Positions 17,361 to 26,842 of a DNA stretch of 64,000 nucleotides are shown in pieces. Source of the DNA: Bacteroides oleiciplenus YIT 12058. GTDB lineage: Bacteria; Bacteroidota; Bacteroidia; Bacteroidales; Bacteroidaceae. The position numbers and the translations under genes were made by a program. Positions within the stretch are counted from its first letter, which is position 1; every line of letters starts with the position of its first letter. The stretch lies in NCBI RefSeq assembly GCF_000315485.1, contig NZ_JH992943.1:543896-607895 (forward strand), written 5' to 3'. The notes below the pieces were generated by a model. That model was given only the letters and a program-made list of their open reading frames with translations. It had not been told where the DNA came from and ran no database searches.

Positions 17361-17673
17361 TAGAGTGGCTTTTCCAATAGGCATTACGCAACATTTCTGC
17401 CGTAACAAACGCCTCACGGTCGGATATGCGCTGGTAATGCTTGATGATTTGCGCCTTGATGTTGTCCAAGACAAGATTGATGTCCCGTGCTTCCTTTCCC
17501 TTGCCTTTCGCCTTGTTCCCTTTCACGTCCCAAAGCGTCTTTGGGATGCTCTGCTTGCAACTGAACTGCGATACAGTCCCGTTGATTGTCACTCTTCCCA
17601 TGATGGGAACGATTCCGTCTTTCTCCTTGCTGCCGTTCACGTAGAACAGCACCTTGAATGTGCTTCTGCTCAT
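17311..17673 (-). pseudogene. Tyrosine integrase, N-terminal fragment truncated by the IS21 remnant
   Basis: The first ~100 residues (MSRSTFKVLFYVNGSKEKDG..PIMGRVTINGT...SIPKTLWDVKGNKAKGKG) are the arm-type DNA-binding and start of the core-binding domain of a Bacteroidetes integrase (about 400 residues when whole). From about 17365 leftward the frame runs into the IS end and stops. The catalytic domain is gone. It marks the edge of an older integrated element in this accessory region. Confidence 0.8.
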
Positions 17674-18011
17674 GCTTAACTTTTTTTGGTTGTAAAACTA
17701 ATAATCAACGAGTTAAACCTTGATAAGCAAACCTAAGCAGAGCAACGCAATCAGCACGGACTATGTTAAATCTTACATTCTGACGGGTAACGATTTGAAA
17801 ACCTTCCTGCTTCAATATTCCGCTTTTCTTTGCGTTTTCCATTCTTTCCCGTTGGCTTCGTTTGGCGTCATAAACGCTTTATTAATAAGCCATTCAGTGC
17901 CATTTCTCCCTTTTTATTCGTTTATTCCAGAGATTTTCAGTAACTTTGTTTCCGATGACTCATAGCGGCATCTGTTAAGAGGTTTACTTATATCAAACTT
18001 ATACCAAGATT
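17674..18011. other. 338-base non-coding gap
   Basis: No gene that I can support. It contains a good -7 box (17941-17948) for the following gene and otherwise A/T-rich sequence between the truncated integrase and a hypothetical gene. An 81-codon open frame at 17720-17965 spans the promoter and has no features. Confidence 0.5.
17941..17948 (+). promoter_or_regulatory. Bacteroides -7 box
   Basis: TAACTTTG fits TAnnTTTG, 63 bases before the ATG at 18012 and 117 before the in-frame ATG at 18066. It probably drives the duplicated-domain membrane protein. Confidence 0.5.
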
Positions 18012-18833
18012 ATGGCTCATTCTAAACTTCACATCATCTCCAATAAAAAGACCGTTACATCGGGAATGAAAGAAGGTGGAAATTATCTTTCGTCTCTCAC
18101 GCGATACATGTTCTTTCTTATATTGTTGTCTCTCACGATATCCTCCAAAGCAGTAAATATGGATTCTTTATCCATGAAAAATTATACCCTATCAAGTACA
18201 ACAACAGCAATTTATGTTGCAAAAAACAAAACTGGTGCACAAGACAAGTATAAGCAAACCAAATATTGGAGAAAACATAAAACATTAAAAGCCTGCGGAT
18301 GGACAGCGCTCGGTATAGGAGTACCCACGATGGTTGTAGGGTTCGCCGGTGCCGTCGTTTCGGGTTACGAGTCTGGTGGAGACGGGAAAGCCTTCGGCAT
18401 CATCCTCTGCGCCGGAGCAGGACTAACTATAAGCAGCATTCCACTTTTTACTTTTGCCGTCAAGAATAGACAGAAAGCTATTGCAACTGCACTTGGCACA
18501 GAACTCAACCCACAATTGTGGAAGAAGCATAAACAGTTCAGAATTGGAGCATATACGGCATTGGGCATAGGACTTGCCGGAATAGCAACAGGGCTAATGG
18601 GCGGAGCTTTCGATGATTCTTTCTACAAAAATACCAGACCATGGAAAGCTGTATTTTATGCGGGTGCAAGTGCAACAGCTGCCAGCATTCCACTTTTCGT
18701 TTTTGCAAATATCAATAAGAAACGGGCTAAACAAGCAATAGAATTCTCGCTTAGCAGTTCGAGTATTCAAATGGCTTTACCCAACGGAATGATTCAGACA
18801 CAACCGGCATTGGGCATTTGTTTTAATTTTTAG
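18012..18833 (+). CDS. Hypothetical membrane protein with an internal duplication
   Basis: 273 residues from this ATG; a start at 18066 (MKEGGNYLSS...) would put the hydrophobic signal (MFFLILLSLTISSKA) nearer the N-terminus. The body is a tandem repeat of about 75 residues: KHKTLKACGWTALGIG...SIPLFTFAVKNRQKAI and KHKQFRIGAYTALGIG...SIPLFVFANINKKRAKQAI, each with two glycine-rich hydrophobic segments, giving four predicted membrane helices. The C-terminus ends in an aromatic residue (GICFNF). The duplication is plain; no function is known to me. Confidence 0.7.
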   Translation: MAHSKLHIISNKKTVTSGMKEGGNYLSSLTRYMFFLILLSLTISSKAVNMDSLSMKNYTLSSTTTAIYVAKNKTGAQDKYKQTKYWRKHKTLKACGWTALGIGVPTMVVGFAGAVVSGYESGGDGKAFGIILCAGAGLTISSIPLFTFAVKNRQKAIATALGTELNPQLWKKHKQFRIGAYTALGIGLAGIATGLMGGAFDDSFYKNTRPWKAVFYAGASATAASIPLFVFANINKKRAKQAIEFSLSSSSIQMALPNGMIQTQPALGICFNF

Positions 18834-18848
18834 GGATAAAAGAAAAAA

Positions 18849-18872
18849 ATGCGGCAAATAATTCTGCCGCAT
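18849..18872 (-). terminator. Rho-independent terminator after the DUF4375 gene
   Basis: ATGCGGCA/TGCCGCAT stem with an 8-base loop, followed on the minus strand by seven T residues (A-run at 18842-18848 on the plus strand). Confidence 0.8.
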
Positions 18873-18957
18873 ACCGGATGCACTCAACCGTCTTGTTCAG
18901 CCTTTCATCATATCTTTAAAAAGCAATAAAAGTTTGAAAGAGTAAAATCGCCCCTTA

Positions 18958-19455
18958 TCAGACGATTTTAGCAAACTGTTCCAGATGTTCGTCTACATAG
19001 CTGGCTACTAAAGTTGTTATTCCTTCTTCTTTTTCAAGGAACTCATCTTCCAGTTCATCAAAAGCTTCATATTGCTCGTACATAGCCATAAACTCATCAT
19101 CGGTGCGCTCGCGCTCCAAATCTTCACGATGAGCATCATAAATCTTCTTGGCTCTATACACAAGTTTGCCGAAATCTTCCGCTCCCCACAGGCGCATAAC
19201 TTTAGCAAAGGGATTGGCAAAGATGTAACCTCCGTAACCGTTCTGTATCAATTGGCAGAAACCGCCATCCATCACTTCGTCACGAAAGAGTTGATAAGCA
19301 AGCAGAGTGTGCTGTTCACCTGTCAGTAATGGCATGGAGTCGGCAGTTAGTTCACCCCCTATCACTTCTTTATATTTATCTGTAAATACCTGGATGAAGG
19401 CATCCATCCCCTCGCCCGCAGCTTGACGCAAGGCGGCATCAGTAATTTCAATCAT
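18958..19455 (-). CDS. DMP19/DUF4375-like protein
   Basis: 165 residues, acidic, soluble. The segments YQLFRDEVMDGGFCQLIQNGYGGYIFANPFAKVMRLWG and the acidic C-terminal helices fit the DMP19/DUF4375 family (DMP19 of Neisseria is a DNA mimic that relieves a repressor; the role of Bacteroides relatives is untested). It is a single-gene unit with its own -7 box (19485-19492) and terminator. Confidence 0.65.
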   Translation of the reverse strand: MIEITDAALRQAAGEGMDAFIQVFTDKYKEVIGGELTADSMPLLTGEQHTLLAYQLFRDEVMDGGFCQLIQNGYGGYIFANPFAKVMRLWGAEDFGKLVYRAKKIYDAHREDLERERTDDEFMAMYEQYEAFDELEDEFLEKEEGITTLVASYVDEHLEQFAKIV

Positions 19456-19484
19456 AGTCTTCTTATTATACCTTAATGTTTTGG

Positions 19485-19492
19485 CAAAGATA
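19485..19492 (-). promoter_or_regulatory. Bacteroides -7 box for the DUF4375 gene
   Basis: TATCTTTG on the minus strand, 29 bases upstream of the start codon; an exact TAnnTTTG match. Confidence 0.55.
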
Positions 19493-19549
19493 TGGAAATA
19501 TAGGAGAAAGGTATAATAAGAAGACTAAAAAAAGTGGGGAATAGTGTCT

Positions 19550-20707
19550 CTATAATTTCCTCTGAATACCTTTGTCTCCCACAACGAAGTAAGAATCCCC
19601 ATCTATCAGCAACGCCCGTCCACGTTTCTTCTTACGATTTTCTTTATTATCCACATTGACGCCGATCACTTTTCCATCATAGAAAGTGGAAATATCCTTA
19701 AAAATGGTATGCCCCACGATGATGTGCTTTGCTTTATAGCGATCCATCACCATTTGCAGGCTGTCCTGCGCCATCGGGTGATATTTGGCATCTGTCCGCA
19801 CAAGGCCGCGATACCAGATCGGTCCATCGTTGCCATACAGGAAAGCAGTGAGCGGAGAAAGCGCTTTACGTTCTTTCTTATTCAGAAAAAGGGCTTTACT
19901 CATTTCTTCGTTTACGGTCGGGATACTTAAATTACGATCGTAGAAATTCTTGCCCAATCCGGCATGCACATACAGGTCGTTACCAATAGTCTGCATAGTG
20001 TTGCGCGTGCCCAGCCACCGGCCCAGTTCTGTGTCAGGCCCAAAGAGTTTGGGATAGTCCATACCTAACTTCTCCGCCAACACTTTATATTTATCTTTCG
20101 TGTAGCGCAAGTCGTTTGCCAGCACCAGCGGTTCGTGGTTTCCCAACAGAAAGGAAACGGTTCCTCCGGCTTTGGCAGCCTCATCTTCCAGTTTATAGAA
20201 TAACCAAAAGATTTGCGGCACATCTTTGCCACGGTCGAAAATGTCGCCAATAACCATCAGATGATTACTGCCAAAACTCCAATTATAGTTACTGTCTATG
20301 ATGCCGTTGCCTTGCAGTAGGCTGATGACGCAATCCAGACGCCCATGAGGGTCGGACATGACAAACACTTTTTCGGGTTGACGATATTGCCAGTCGGGGC
20401 GCTTCACCGGATGGAGCTTTACATCAAACGGGAATCGTCCCTTGTGGTCTATCACATGCAGGGTGAAGTCTTCCGGTAGTGCATTATATGTAGTGTCTAC
20501 AATCTGTCTTTTCTTATCTACGCTGATTATGCGCACTCTACTATCAGGCTGATAGAGCACATAAGGTCCGTCGGCCGATAATTCCTCTTTCTTCTCTTTT
20601 TCTTTCTTCTTGCCCTCTAAATCAAGAGTTCCGGCACTCAGGCCGGAACTAATGAACATCAGAGTAAATGCGACAAGAAAGTACTTAGTGAAACTTGCCT
20701 TATTCAT
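19550..20707 (-). CDS. Periplasmic calcineurin-like metallophosphoesterase in a PUL operon
   Basis: 385 residues with a signal peptide (MNKASFTKYFLVAFTLMFISSGLSA). Metal-binding motifs in order: SDPHGR, GDIFDRG, LLGNHE and VGHT, the set of the PPP-type metallophosphoesterases. An N-terminal extension (about 40-110) is specific to this protein. The GNHE and GDxxDRG blocks are intact, so it should be an active phosphatase. It follows the SusD gene by 11 bases, implying co-transcription with the susCD pair. Its substrate is unknown, and a phosphatase in such an operon is not typical. Confidence 0.85.
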   Translation of the reverse strand: MNKASFTKYFLVAFTLMFISSGLSAGTLDLEGKKKEKEKKEELSADGPYVLYQPDSRVRIISVDKKRQIVDTTYNALPEDFTLHVIDHKGRFPFDVKLHPVKRPDWQYRQPEKVFVMSDPHGRLDCVISLLQGNGIIDSNYNWSFGSNHLMVIGDIFDRGKDVPQIFWLFYKLEDEAAKAGGTVSFLLGNHEPLVLANDLRYTKDKYKVLAEKLGMDYPKLFGPDTELGRWLGTRNTMQTIGNDLYVHAGLGKNFYDRNLSIPTVNEEMSKALFLNKKERKALSPLTAFLYGNDGPIWYRGLVRTDAKYHPMAQDSLQMVMDRYKAKHIIVGHTIFKDISTFYDGKVIGVNVDNKENRKKKRGRALLIDGDSYFVVGDKGIQRKL

Positions 20708-20718
20708 CTTATATCGTT

Positions 20719-22170
20719 TTAATTACCATATTCGGGATTCTGTATCATATTAGGATTAGCATCCATCTCTCTCTTAGGAATAGGGAGCACAATCATGTAG
20801 AAATTCCAGTTTATGTCTTTCATATATTTCGTATCATGCTTGGTTTTAGTCAGATTACTATCCTTTACATCCACACGCTCTATCGTCAACCCATTTCTGA
20901 CAGCATCGTACATGCGATGGCCTTCGGCAACCAACTCCTTGCGGCGTTCGTTTAAAACTCTCTCCAAAGTAATAGTTTCGCCCTGTACAGTCTTCTCCGG
21001 ATTAGCACGCCTCACAATCGGGTCAAGATACTTAACCGCCGCATCATTATCACCCTGTTTTACGGCCGCTTCGGCTGCTATCAGATAAGCTTCGGACAAA
21101 CGGATAAGCGGAATGTTAGCATCTTCTATATTCTCATTTTGCTGCGGCTGATACTTAAAGACATATGCATAATATTTCTTATCAAAGCTCAACAGTTTAA
21201 GACGAATGTCTTTCGGGTCTTCTTTCAGGAATTGATAGAAAGAACAGGTGATGCACATATCGTCGTAACCGTCCTTAGAGTTCAGATAGCCCATGCTCTC
21301 CTTACCCGGACTATCTGTAGTGAGGTTCACTATTTCGAACAGAACTTCACCCGGATTGGAAGCCGATGCATCATTGCCCCATGCTGTGGGATATTCTTCA
21401 TTAGTCCACAGAGCATAACCTTCTTTTTCAGCTCCCTTAATAGCGGCTTCCGCCGTTTTCAGTGCATTGGCATTATCTCCTTTATAAAGATAAGCACGAC
21501 TGAGAAGCACCATTGCCCCCCATTTGTTTATTTTTCCTTTGTTGAAATCACCGCTCAACAGTTCAACGCTATTACTAAGGTCTTCAATAACTTTTGCATA
21601 ACATTGAGCTACCGTGTTGCGGGCAGGTTTACTGTCAATAGTAGACAAGCCTTCCACAATAGGCACACCCAGTGAAGCGCCGTTATCCTTCGTATACGGA
21701 TAACCGAAAATACGAGTCAAATCGAACAAAGCCAAACCGCGAATAGCCAATGCTTCGCCTTTCAAATCATCCCTGTATGCAGTTTCCTCTTCTTCAATGT
21801 CCAGCTTATCAATATTCATCAGAATCAGATTACAATTCTGAATAATAGAATAGAGATAAGACCAATGAGAAGTGGGACCATCATTCTTTGTAAAGTTAAA
21901 GCGGTAATAGTTAGCTACGCGTTTGGTAGAGCTGACAGCCTGCATATCATCTCCCGTCACATCTCCGTAATACACCAGACGACCCGAATAGGCATCAGAA
22001 CTTTGCATAGTACTGTAAATACCATTCAAGGTGAACTCAACATCCGATAATATTTTAATACTGGTTTCAGTGTCTACCGAAGTAGAAGGGTCCAGATCCA
22101 GCCAATCATTTCCGCAAGAGGTAACGACGAACAATGCGGAACTGATGAATAAATATTTTAATAGTTTCAT
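20719..22170 (-). CDS. SusD/RagB family surface glycan-binding lipoprotein
   Basis: 483 residues. Lipoprotein signal ending VVTSC (about Cys 19), then the SusD pattern: GNDWLDLDPSTSVDTETS near the start, TPR-like helices (GEALAIRGLALFDLTRIFGYPYT) and the C-terminal LNERRKELVAEGHRMYD(A)VRNG block. SusD proteins sit on the outer surface as a lid over their SusC transporter. It starts 19 bases after the SusC gene. At 483 residues it is on the short side of the family. Confidence 0.95.
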   Translation of the reverse strand: MKLLKYLFISSALFVVTSCGNDWLDLDPSTSVDTETSIKILSDVEFTLNGIYSTMQSSDAYSGRLVYYGDVTGDDMQAVSSTKRVANYYRFNFTKNDGPTSHWSYLYSIIQNCNLILMNIDKLDIEEEETAYRDDLKGEALAIRGLALFDLTRIFGYPYTKDNGASLGVPIVEGLSTIDSKPARNTVAQCYAKVIEDLSNSVELLSGDFNKGKINKWGAMVLLSRAYLYKGDNANALKTAEAAIKGAEKEGYALWTNEEYPTAWGNDASASNPGEVLFEIVNLTTDSPGKESMGYLNSKDGYDDMCITCSFYQFLKEDPKDIRLKLLSFDKKYYAYVFKYQPQQNENIEDANIPLIRLSEAYLIAAEAAVKQGDNDAAVKYLDPIVRRANPEKTVQGETITLERVLNERRKELVAEGHRMYDAVRNGLTIERVDVKDSNLTKTKHDTKYMKDINWNFYMIVLPIPKREMDANPNMIQNPEYGN

Positions 22171-22189
22171 AATATCAAGTTTTTAACGG

Positions 22190-25100
22190 TTAGAAATTAA
22201 CATTTACACCAAAGGTTACGGTCTTCAAAGGAGGTGTTCCCCAAATAGCAGTACCACCGCTGACAGCTTCCGGATCGTAATAATCATAAGCCGCCCAAGT
22301 CCAGAGGTTATTGGCTGAAGCATACAAACGTACGTTGTCGATACCTAATTTCCGGGTCCACTCCTTCGGAACTGTTACGCCGAATGTCAAGGTCTTGAGA
22401 CGAATAAAATCGGTGCTATGCAATCTGCGGGTAGTTGACACCTTATTCATGGCTACAGAAGGTTTTTCATAGAACAATTCATAGTTTGTAATGTCTCCCG
22501 GTTGTCTCCAACTGTCCCGGTAGTAAGTAGGAATATTGGCTTCCAGGTCGTTGCCGCCATGTTCCGTTTTCTGCGCCCAGTTGTCATAAGAGTAGCCGCC
22601 GAACTGGTAAGAGAACATGAAACTGAAATCGAACCACTTGTAACGCAAAGTGTTTGACAATCCACCTATAACATTGGGTTCAGCATGCTTATCCAAAACG
22701 ATGGCATGTGCTTCTTTTATAACTTCGGTTATCTCTTTCTTATAGTTTCCATTCTCGTCAACGTCATTTGTATAGAATTGAGGTGCACCGGTTTCGGGGT
22801 TGATACCGGCAAATTCTATCATGTAGAACGTGCGATATGATTTTCCTACTTTGCGAATCTGATTTCCACTGATGATTTCTGTTTGCATGCCATCCAGTGT
22901 CACAATCTCATTCTTGTTATGTGAAATGTTGAATGTAGTGTTCCATGAGAAATCTTTTGCCTGAATATTGGTAGAATTAATCTCCAGTTCCACACCTTTA
23001 TTCTTAACCTCGCCGATATTCATCAGATAGCTACCGAAACCGGTAGTCATAGAGATGGGACGATCCATCAGTAAGTTCTTGGTAGTGCGGGTGTAATATT
23101 CCAATGTAACATTAATGCGGTTCCACAAGCTGAAATCAAGACCCAGATTCAGGTTATAGTTGGTTTCCCACTGCAAATCATTATTCTTAAGTTGCGACTG
23201 GATGATACCCGGCTGCTCCAAATACCCATTGGTCAGGCTGCTCAGTCCCCTGTATCCGAAATAGTCGGAAGGAAGCGTGCCATTCACACCGTAAGATGCA
23301 CGAATCTTAAAATCAGTCAACCAGTCTTTTACAGGGTCCATAAATCCTTCTTCAATCATACGCCATGAGCCGGATACAGACCAGAAATTTCCCCAACGGT
23401 TGTCCCTGTGAAAGCGCGAACTACCATCCGTACGGAAACTACCACCCAGATAATACTTGTTTTTATAATCATAATTCACACGGAATAAGTAAGACACCAT
23501 GCGTGTCCGGGTATCGTTGCCACCCACCGATTCGGTTTTCATACCGTTGCTGATCTGATTTTTGTCATAAGTTGCAAAATTAGTGGCATAGCCTGACAGA
23601 TAATCGCGGTACTGGTCATCAATTTCATATCCCACCAATGCATCAAGATGATGGTCCGTGGCAATAGAAGTTTTATAGCTCAACTGGTTAGCCCACACCA
23701 TTTTCTTATATTCATAAAACTTCTTGCTCATACCGCCGTTTATATCATCGCCATTGGAAGTGCGCGGATCACTCCAATCGTTACCTTTCGTGTTGACATA
23801 GTCGTAACTGAAAGTAGACCTGAACTTTAAATCTTTGATAAACTCATATTCACCATAAATGGTGTTGAATGCACGGGTCACATATTCGCGCTGATAATCA
23901 TAAGTTGCCGCCAAGGCCGGATTACGGTCACTGATACGGATAAAGTCACGATTCCAACTACCATCTTCATTATAAACAGGATCGGAAGGAACGACAGCAC
24001 TACGTGAAGTATAGAAAGGAGAAGAATAAGAAGTTCCTTCACTATACACATCCTGATTAACCGTAGCAAACAAAACATTTGCACCTAATTTGAATTTATC
24101 GGTTGCCTGAAAATCAACGTTCAATCTTCCACTAATGCGCTCCAGTCCTGAATTGATAGCTATACCATCCTGCTTCAGATAAGAAAGTGAAGAATAATAC
24201 TTAAATCTGTCCGTACCTCCCGACAAAGAGGCTTCATAAGACTGATGGCTCCCTTTTTGGAACAAGACATCATCCCAGTTTGTATATCCGCACCAGGGAA
24301 TCGGAGCGTAATCGTCAATCTCGCCATCGGCATAAGCCATTGCATCAGCTTCACTCTTGCCCTTCTTCATCTGACCCGCCACCAGACCATCGTAGATATA
24401 TTGGCGGCGTTCTTCTCCTCCCATCACAGGACGATAATCCATTGCAAAATCGGAACTACCCCAATCGGCTTTCAATGAAATGGTGGGTTTTCCTACTTTA
24501 CCTTTCTTTGTGGTGATAAGTACCACGCCATTGGCTGCACGCGAACCATAAAGTGAAGCTGCTGCAGCATCTTTGATAATGGTAATGCTTTCAATATCCG
24601 AACTGTTGATAGTGGACATGATGTCAAGGCCGGCATCTGAGCTCATCGTGTTGATGGTACCGGAACGCATCGGTACTCCGTCAATTACATAGAGCGGAGA
24701 ATTGCTGGCATTGAAAGAACCCATACCGCGAATTCTCAGAGAAGAAGAAGCACCCGGCTGTCCGGAGGAAGAAGTAAACTGTACGCCCGGAGCATTGCCT
24801 TGTAGTTGATCCATGAAAGAGACGGAAGGAATATCTTTCATCTTATCCCCTTTTACATTGGAAGCAGAACCGGCATAAGCCGACTTCTTGAAAGTACCGT
24901 AACCAGTGACTACCACTTCTTCCATCAGGTTCATGTCTGGTGACATTTCCACTTTCAGCATCTTACCGGAAGTAACTTTAACTTCCTGACGGACATAGCC
25001 GACGTAAGAAACCGTCAATGTGACCGGAAGGTGATCCACTTCCAGAAAAAAGTGACCGTCAAGGTCGGTAGTACCACCATTGGTAGTACCCGTCACCACA

Positions 25101-25549
25101 ACATTAGCACCGATAATAGGCTGTCCGGTTTCGTCAATAACAGTACCGCTCACCTTAGTCTTTTGTTGAGGAGCAGCCACTTCTTTAGCCTCATCTACAG
25201 CCGGTTTAATGGCAATAACCCCATTATGGACAGAATAAGTCAATCCACTGTTCTTTAGACATTTATCTAACACAACAGCAATTTTCTCATTGTTTACATC
25301 TAAGTTCCGGACGCTTATCCCCTCAACATCTTTAGTACTGTAGACGAACGTGAAGTCGGTTTGCCTCTGAACTTCCCATAGCACTTCGCTCAGGGTAGCT
25401 TTCTTAAATGTTGCCGTGACAGTGGTTTGCGCAAATGCAGTATTAGCAGCTTGCATGAAACCGGTGACAATGAAACAGAAAAATAGGAACGTTATCCACA
25501 AACGTTTGCTACTTCCTTCATGTTTGTTGCAGTAGTCCTTCTTGTTCAT
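22190..25549 (-). CDS. SusC/RagA TonB-linked outer membrane transporter with STN domain
   Basis: 1,119 residues. Signal peptide, then an STN domain (about 40-110: ATFKKATLSEVLWEVQRQTDFTF...), which receives or passes the signal to a FecR anti-sigma; a carboxypeptidase-D-like beta domain (VSGTVIDETGQPIIGANV, about 130-215); the TonB-box region (EEVVVTGYGTFKKS); plug (IRGMGSFNASNSPLYVIDG...); and a 22-strand barrel ending in ..TVTFGVNVNF. The STN domain ties it to the FecR/sigma pair directly upstream, a trans-envelope signalling arrangement. The imported substrate is probably an oligosaccharide, perhaps pectic, given the divergent pectate lyase. Confidence 0.96.
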   Translation of the reverse strand: MNKKDYCNKHEGSSKRLWITFLFFCFIVTGFMQAANTAFAQTTVTATFKKATLSEVLWEVQRQTDFTFVYSTKDVEGISVRNLDVNNEKIAVVLDKCLKNSGLTYSVHNGVIAIKPAVDEAKEVAAPQQKTKVSGTVIDETGQPIIGANVVVTGTTNGGTTDLDGHFFLEVDHLPVTLTVSYVGYVRQEVKVTSGKMLKVEMSPDMNLMEEVVVTGYGTFKKSAYAGSASNVKGDKMKDIPSVSFMDQLQGNAPGVQFTSSSGQPGASSSLRIRGMGSFNASNSPLYVIDGVPMRSGTINTMSSDAGLDIMSTINSSDIESITIIKDAAAASLYGSRAANGVVLITTKKGKVGKPTISLKADWGSSDFAMDYRPVMGGEERRQYIYDGLVAGQMKKGKSEADAMAYADGEIDDYAPIPWCGYTNWDDVLFQKGSHQSYEASLSGGTDRFKYYSSLSYLKQDGIAINSGLERISGRLNVDFQATDKFKLGANVLFATVNQDVYSEGTSYSSPFYTSRSAVVPSDPVYNEDGSWNRDFIRISDRNPALAATYDYQREYVTRAFNTIYGEYEFIKDLKFRSTFSYDYVNTKGNDWSDPRTSNGDDINGGMSKKFYEYKKMVWANQLSYKTSIATDHHLDALVGYEIDDQYRDYLSGYATNFATYDKNQISNGMKTESVGGNDTRTRMVSYLFRVNYDYKNKYYLGGSFRTDGSSRFHRDNRWGNFWSVSGSWRMIEEGFMDPVKDWLTDFKIRASYGVNGTLPSDYFGYRGLSSLTNGYLEQPGIIQSQLKNNDLQWETNYNLNLGLDFSLWNRINVTLEYYTRTTKNLLMDRPISMTTGFGSYLMNIGEVKNKGVELEINSTNIQAKDFSWNTTFNISHNKNEIVTLDGMQTEIISGNQIRKVGKSYRTFYMIEFAGINPETGAPQFYTNDVDENGNYKKEITEVIKEAHAIVLDKHAEPNVIGGLSNTLRYKWFDFSFMFSYQFGGYSYDNWAQKTEHGGNDLEANIPTYYRDSWRQPGDITNYELFYEKPSVAMNKVSTTRRLHSTDFIRLKTLTFGVTVPKEWTRKLGIDNVRLYASANNLWTWAAYDYYDPEAVSGGTAIWGTPPLKTVTFGVNVNF

Positions 25550-25565
25550 AGTAATTGATTATTAG

Positions 25566-26738
25566 TTAGTTATAAAAAGTAATTGTTTTACCGTCAATTT
25601 TAGCATGTACCTTTTCCGTCTCCTCCAACAACTTGACGAAAGGTGCTATTTCTTCGTATCGGTCGAGATGACAACCAAAACGGAAATCCTTAATCTTTTC
25701 TGTTTTGTAGATCACCTCCATATCATACCATCGAGAAAGCGTCTTCATAATGTCTTCCAAACGTTGATCTTTAAAATGAATTTTACCTTCCACCCATGAG
25801 GTGTAGAATGAAGTGTCTACCGTGCGCACCTGCATGGAATTGCTTCCCACTGGCAGAGTGGCTTGCTGTGAAGGCTTCAATATAAGGCTCCCACCTTGTC
25901 CGGCATTGACTTTCACCGACCCGTTGACCAACGTTGCCTGATATTCTTCGCCAGGGTAAGCTGAAATATTGAATGCTGTTCCCAGCACTTCTACCTGTAT
26001 GCCTTTTGTGTTTACCATAAAAGGTTGTCCGGTTTTGCTTACCTCGAAATAAGCCTCTCCTTCCAATTCCACTACACGCCTGCCATCGCCGAATCTAACC
26101 GGAAATCGAAGGCTACTCATTGAATTCAAGTGAACTTTGGTTCCATCACTCAATACCAGAGCGTACTCTCCTCCACGCGGAATTTCCACCTTATTATATA
26201 CAGGTTTCTCTTTTTGAAGAGCAGCCTGTGCCACCTGATAATTCAAGGTGGTTGAGTCTACCTTGATATGCGCCCCCTCCAATTCTTGCAATGCATCTAC
26301 AGCATTTTTATTCAGGTGGATTGTTTCTCCGTTATCCAATGTCAAAATGGCTTTGGATTCCCCCGGTGAGATGAATTGGGCTGTCAGCACCGGCTGGTTC
26401 TGAGAATAATCGTGAGAAGTATATTTCAGTGAGATTCCTAACACAAAAACAGGAAACAGGACAGCGGCGGCATAGCTTAGTATTTTTATTCTCCTCTCCC
26501 TGTTATTATTTCGTTTAATCCGCTTTTGAACGCCTTCCCAATGAGTAGAGGTGTTAAATGCTGAGCCCTTCTCCATATGTTGCCTGAAGTTTTCTTCATT
26601 ACATATTTTCTGGAACAGAGCTTCATGAGCAGTATCTTCATTTCTCCAATTCTTCAATTGGGCACTTTCTTCGGGAGTTGTCTCACCGGATAGATACCGC
26701 GCAATAATATTAGCTATGTGGAAGTCTTGCTTTATCAT
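25566..26738 (-). CDS. FecR-family anti-sigma factor
   Basis: 390 residues. N-terminal cytoplasmic helices (ARYLSGETTPEESAQLKNW), one membrane helix (about 85-105, ILSYAAAVLFPVFVLGISL), then the periplasmic FecR domain (ISPGESKAILTLDNGETIHLN, IPRGGEYALVLSDGTKVHLNSMSSLRFP, GEAYFEV.....F.V) and a C-terminal DUF4974-like part (IMKTLSRWYDMEVIY). It should hold the adjacent sigma factor inactive until the SusC STN domain signals substrate. It lies 16 bases upstream of the SusC gene and about 104 bases after the sigma gene. Confidence 0.95.
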   Translation of the reverse strand: MIKQDFHIANIIARYLSGETTPEESAQLKNWRNEDTAHEALFQKICNEENFRQHMEKGSAFNTSTHWEGVQKRIKRNNNRERRIKILSYAAAVLFPVFVLGISLKYTSHDYSQNQPVLTAQFISPGESKAILTLDNGETIHLNKNAVDALQELEGAHIKVDSTTLNYQVAQAALQKEKPVYNKVEIPRGGEYALVLSDGTKVHLNSMSSLRFPVRFGDGRRVVELEGEAYFEVSKTGQPFMVNTKGIQVEVLGTAFNISAYPGEEYQATLVNGSVKVNAGQGGSLILKPSQQATLPVGSNSMQVRTVDTSFYTSWVEGKIHFKDQRLEDIMKTLSRWYDMEVIYKTEKIKDFRFGCHLDRYEEIAPFVKLLEETEKVHAKIDGKTITFYN

Positions 26739-26842
26739 ATATTGACCTTTTTTTATTGTCTTTTATAATAATACAGGTCAACTGATATTTATGGTTAATC
26801 AACCATCACTTTTTTTCGAAAAAAAATAAAATGAGTGTCGTT

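Noticed and set aside
17720..17965. 81-codon open frame
   Set aside because: It runs across the -7 box of the next gene and has no recognisable pattern.
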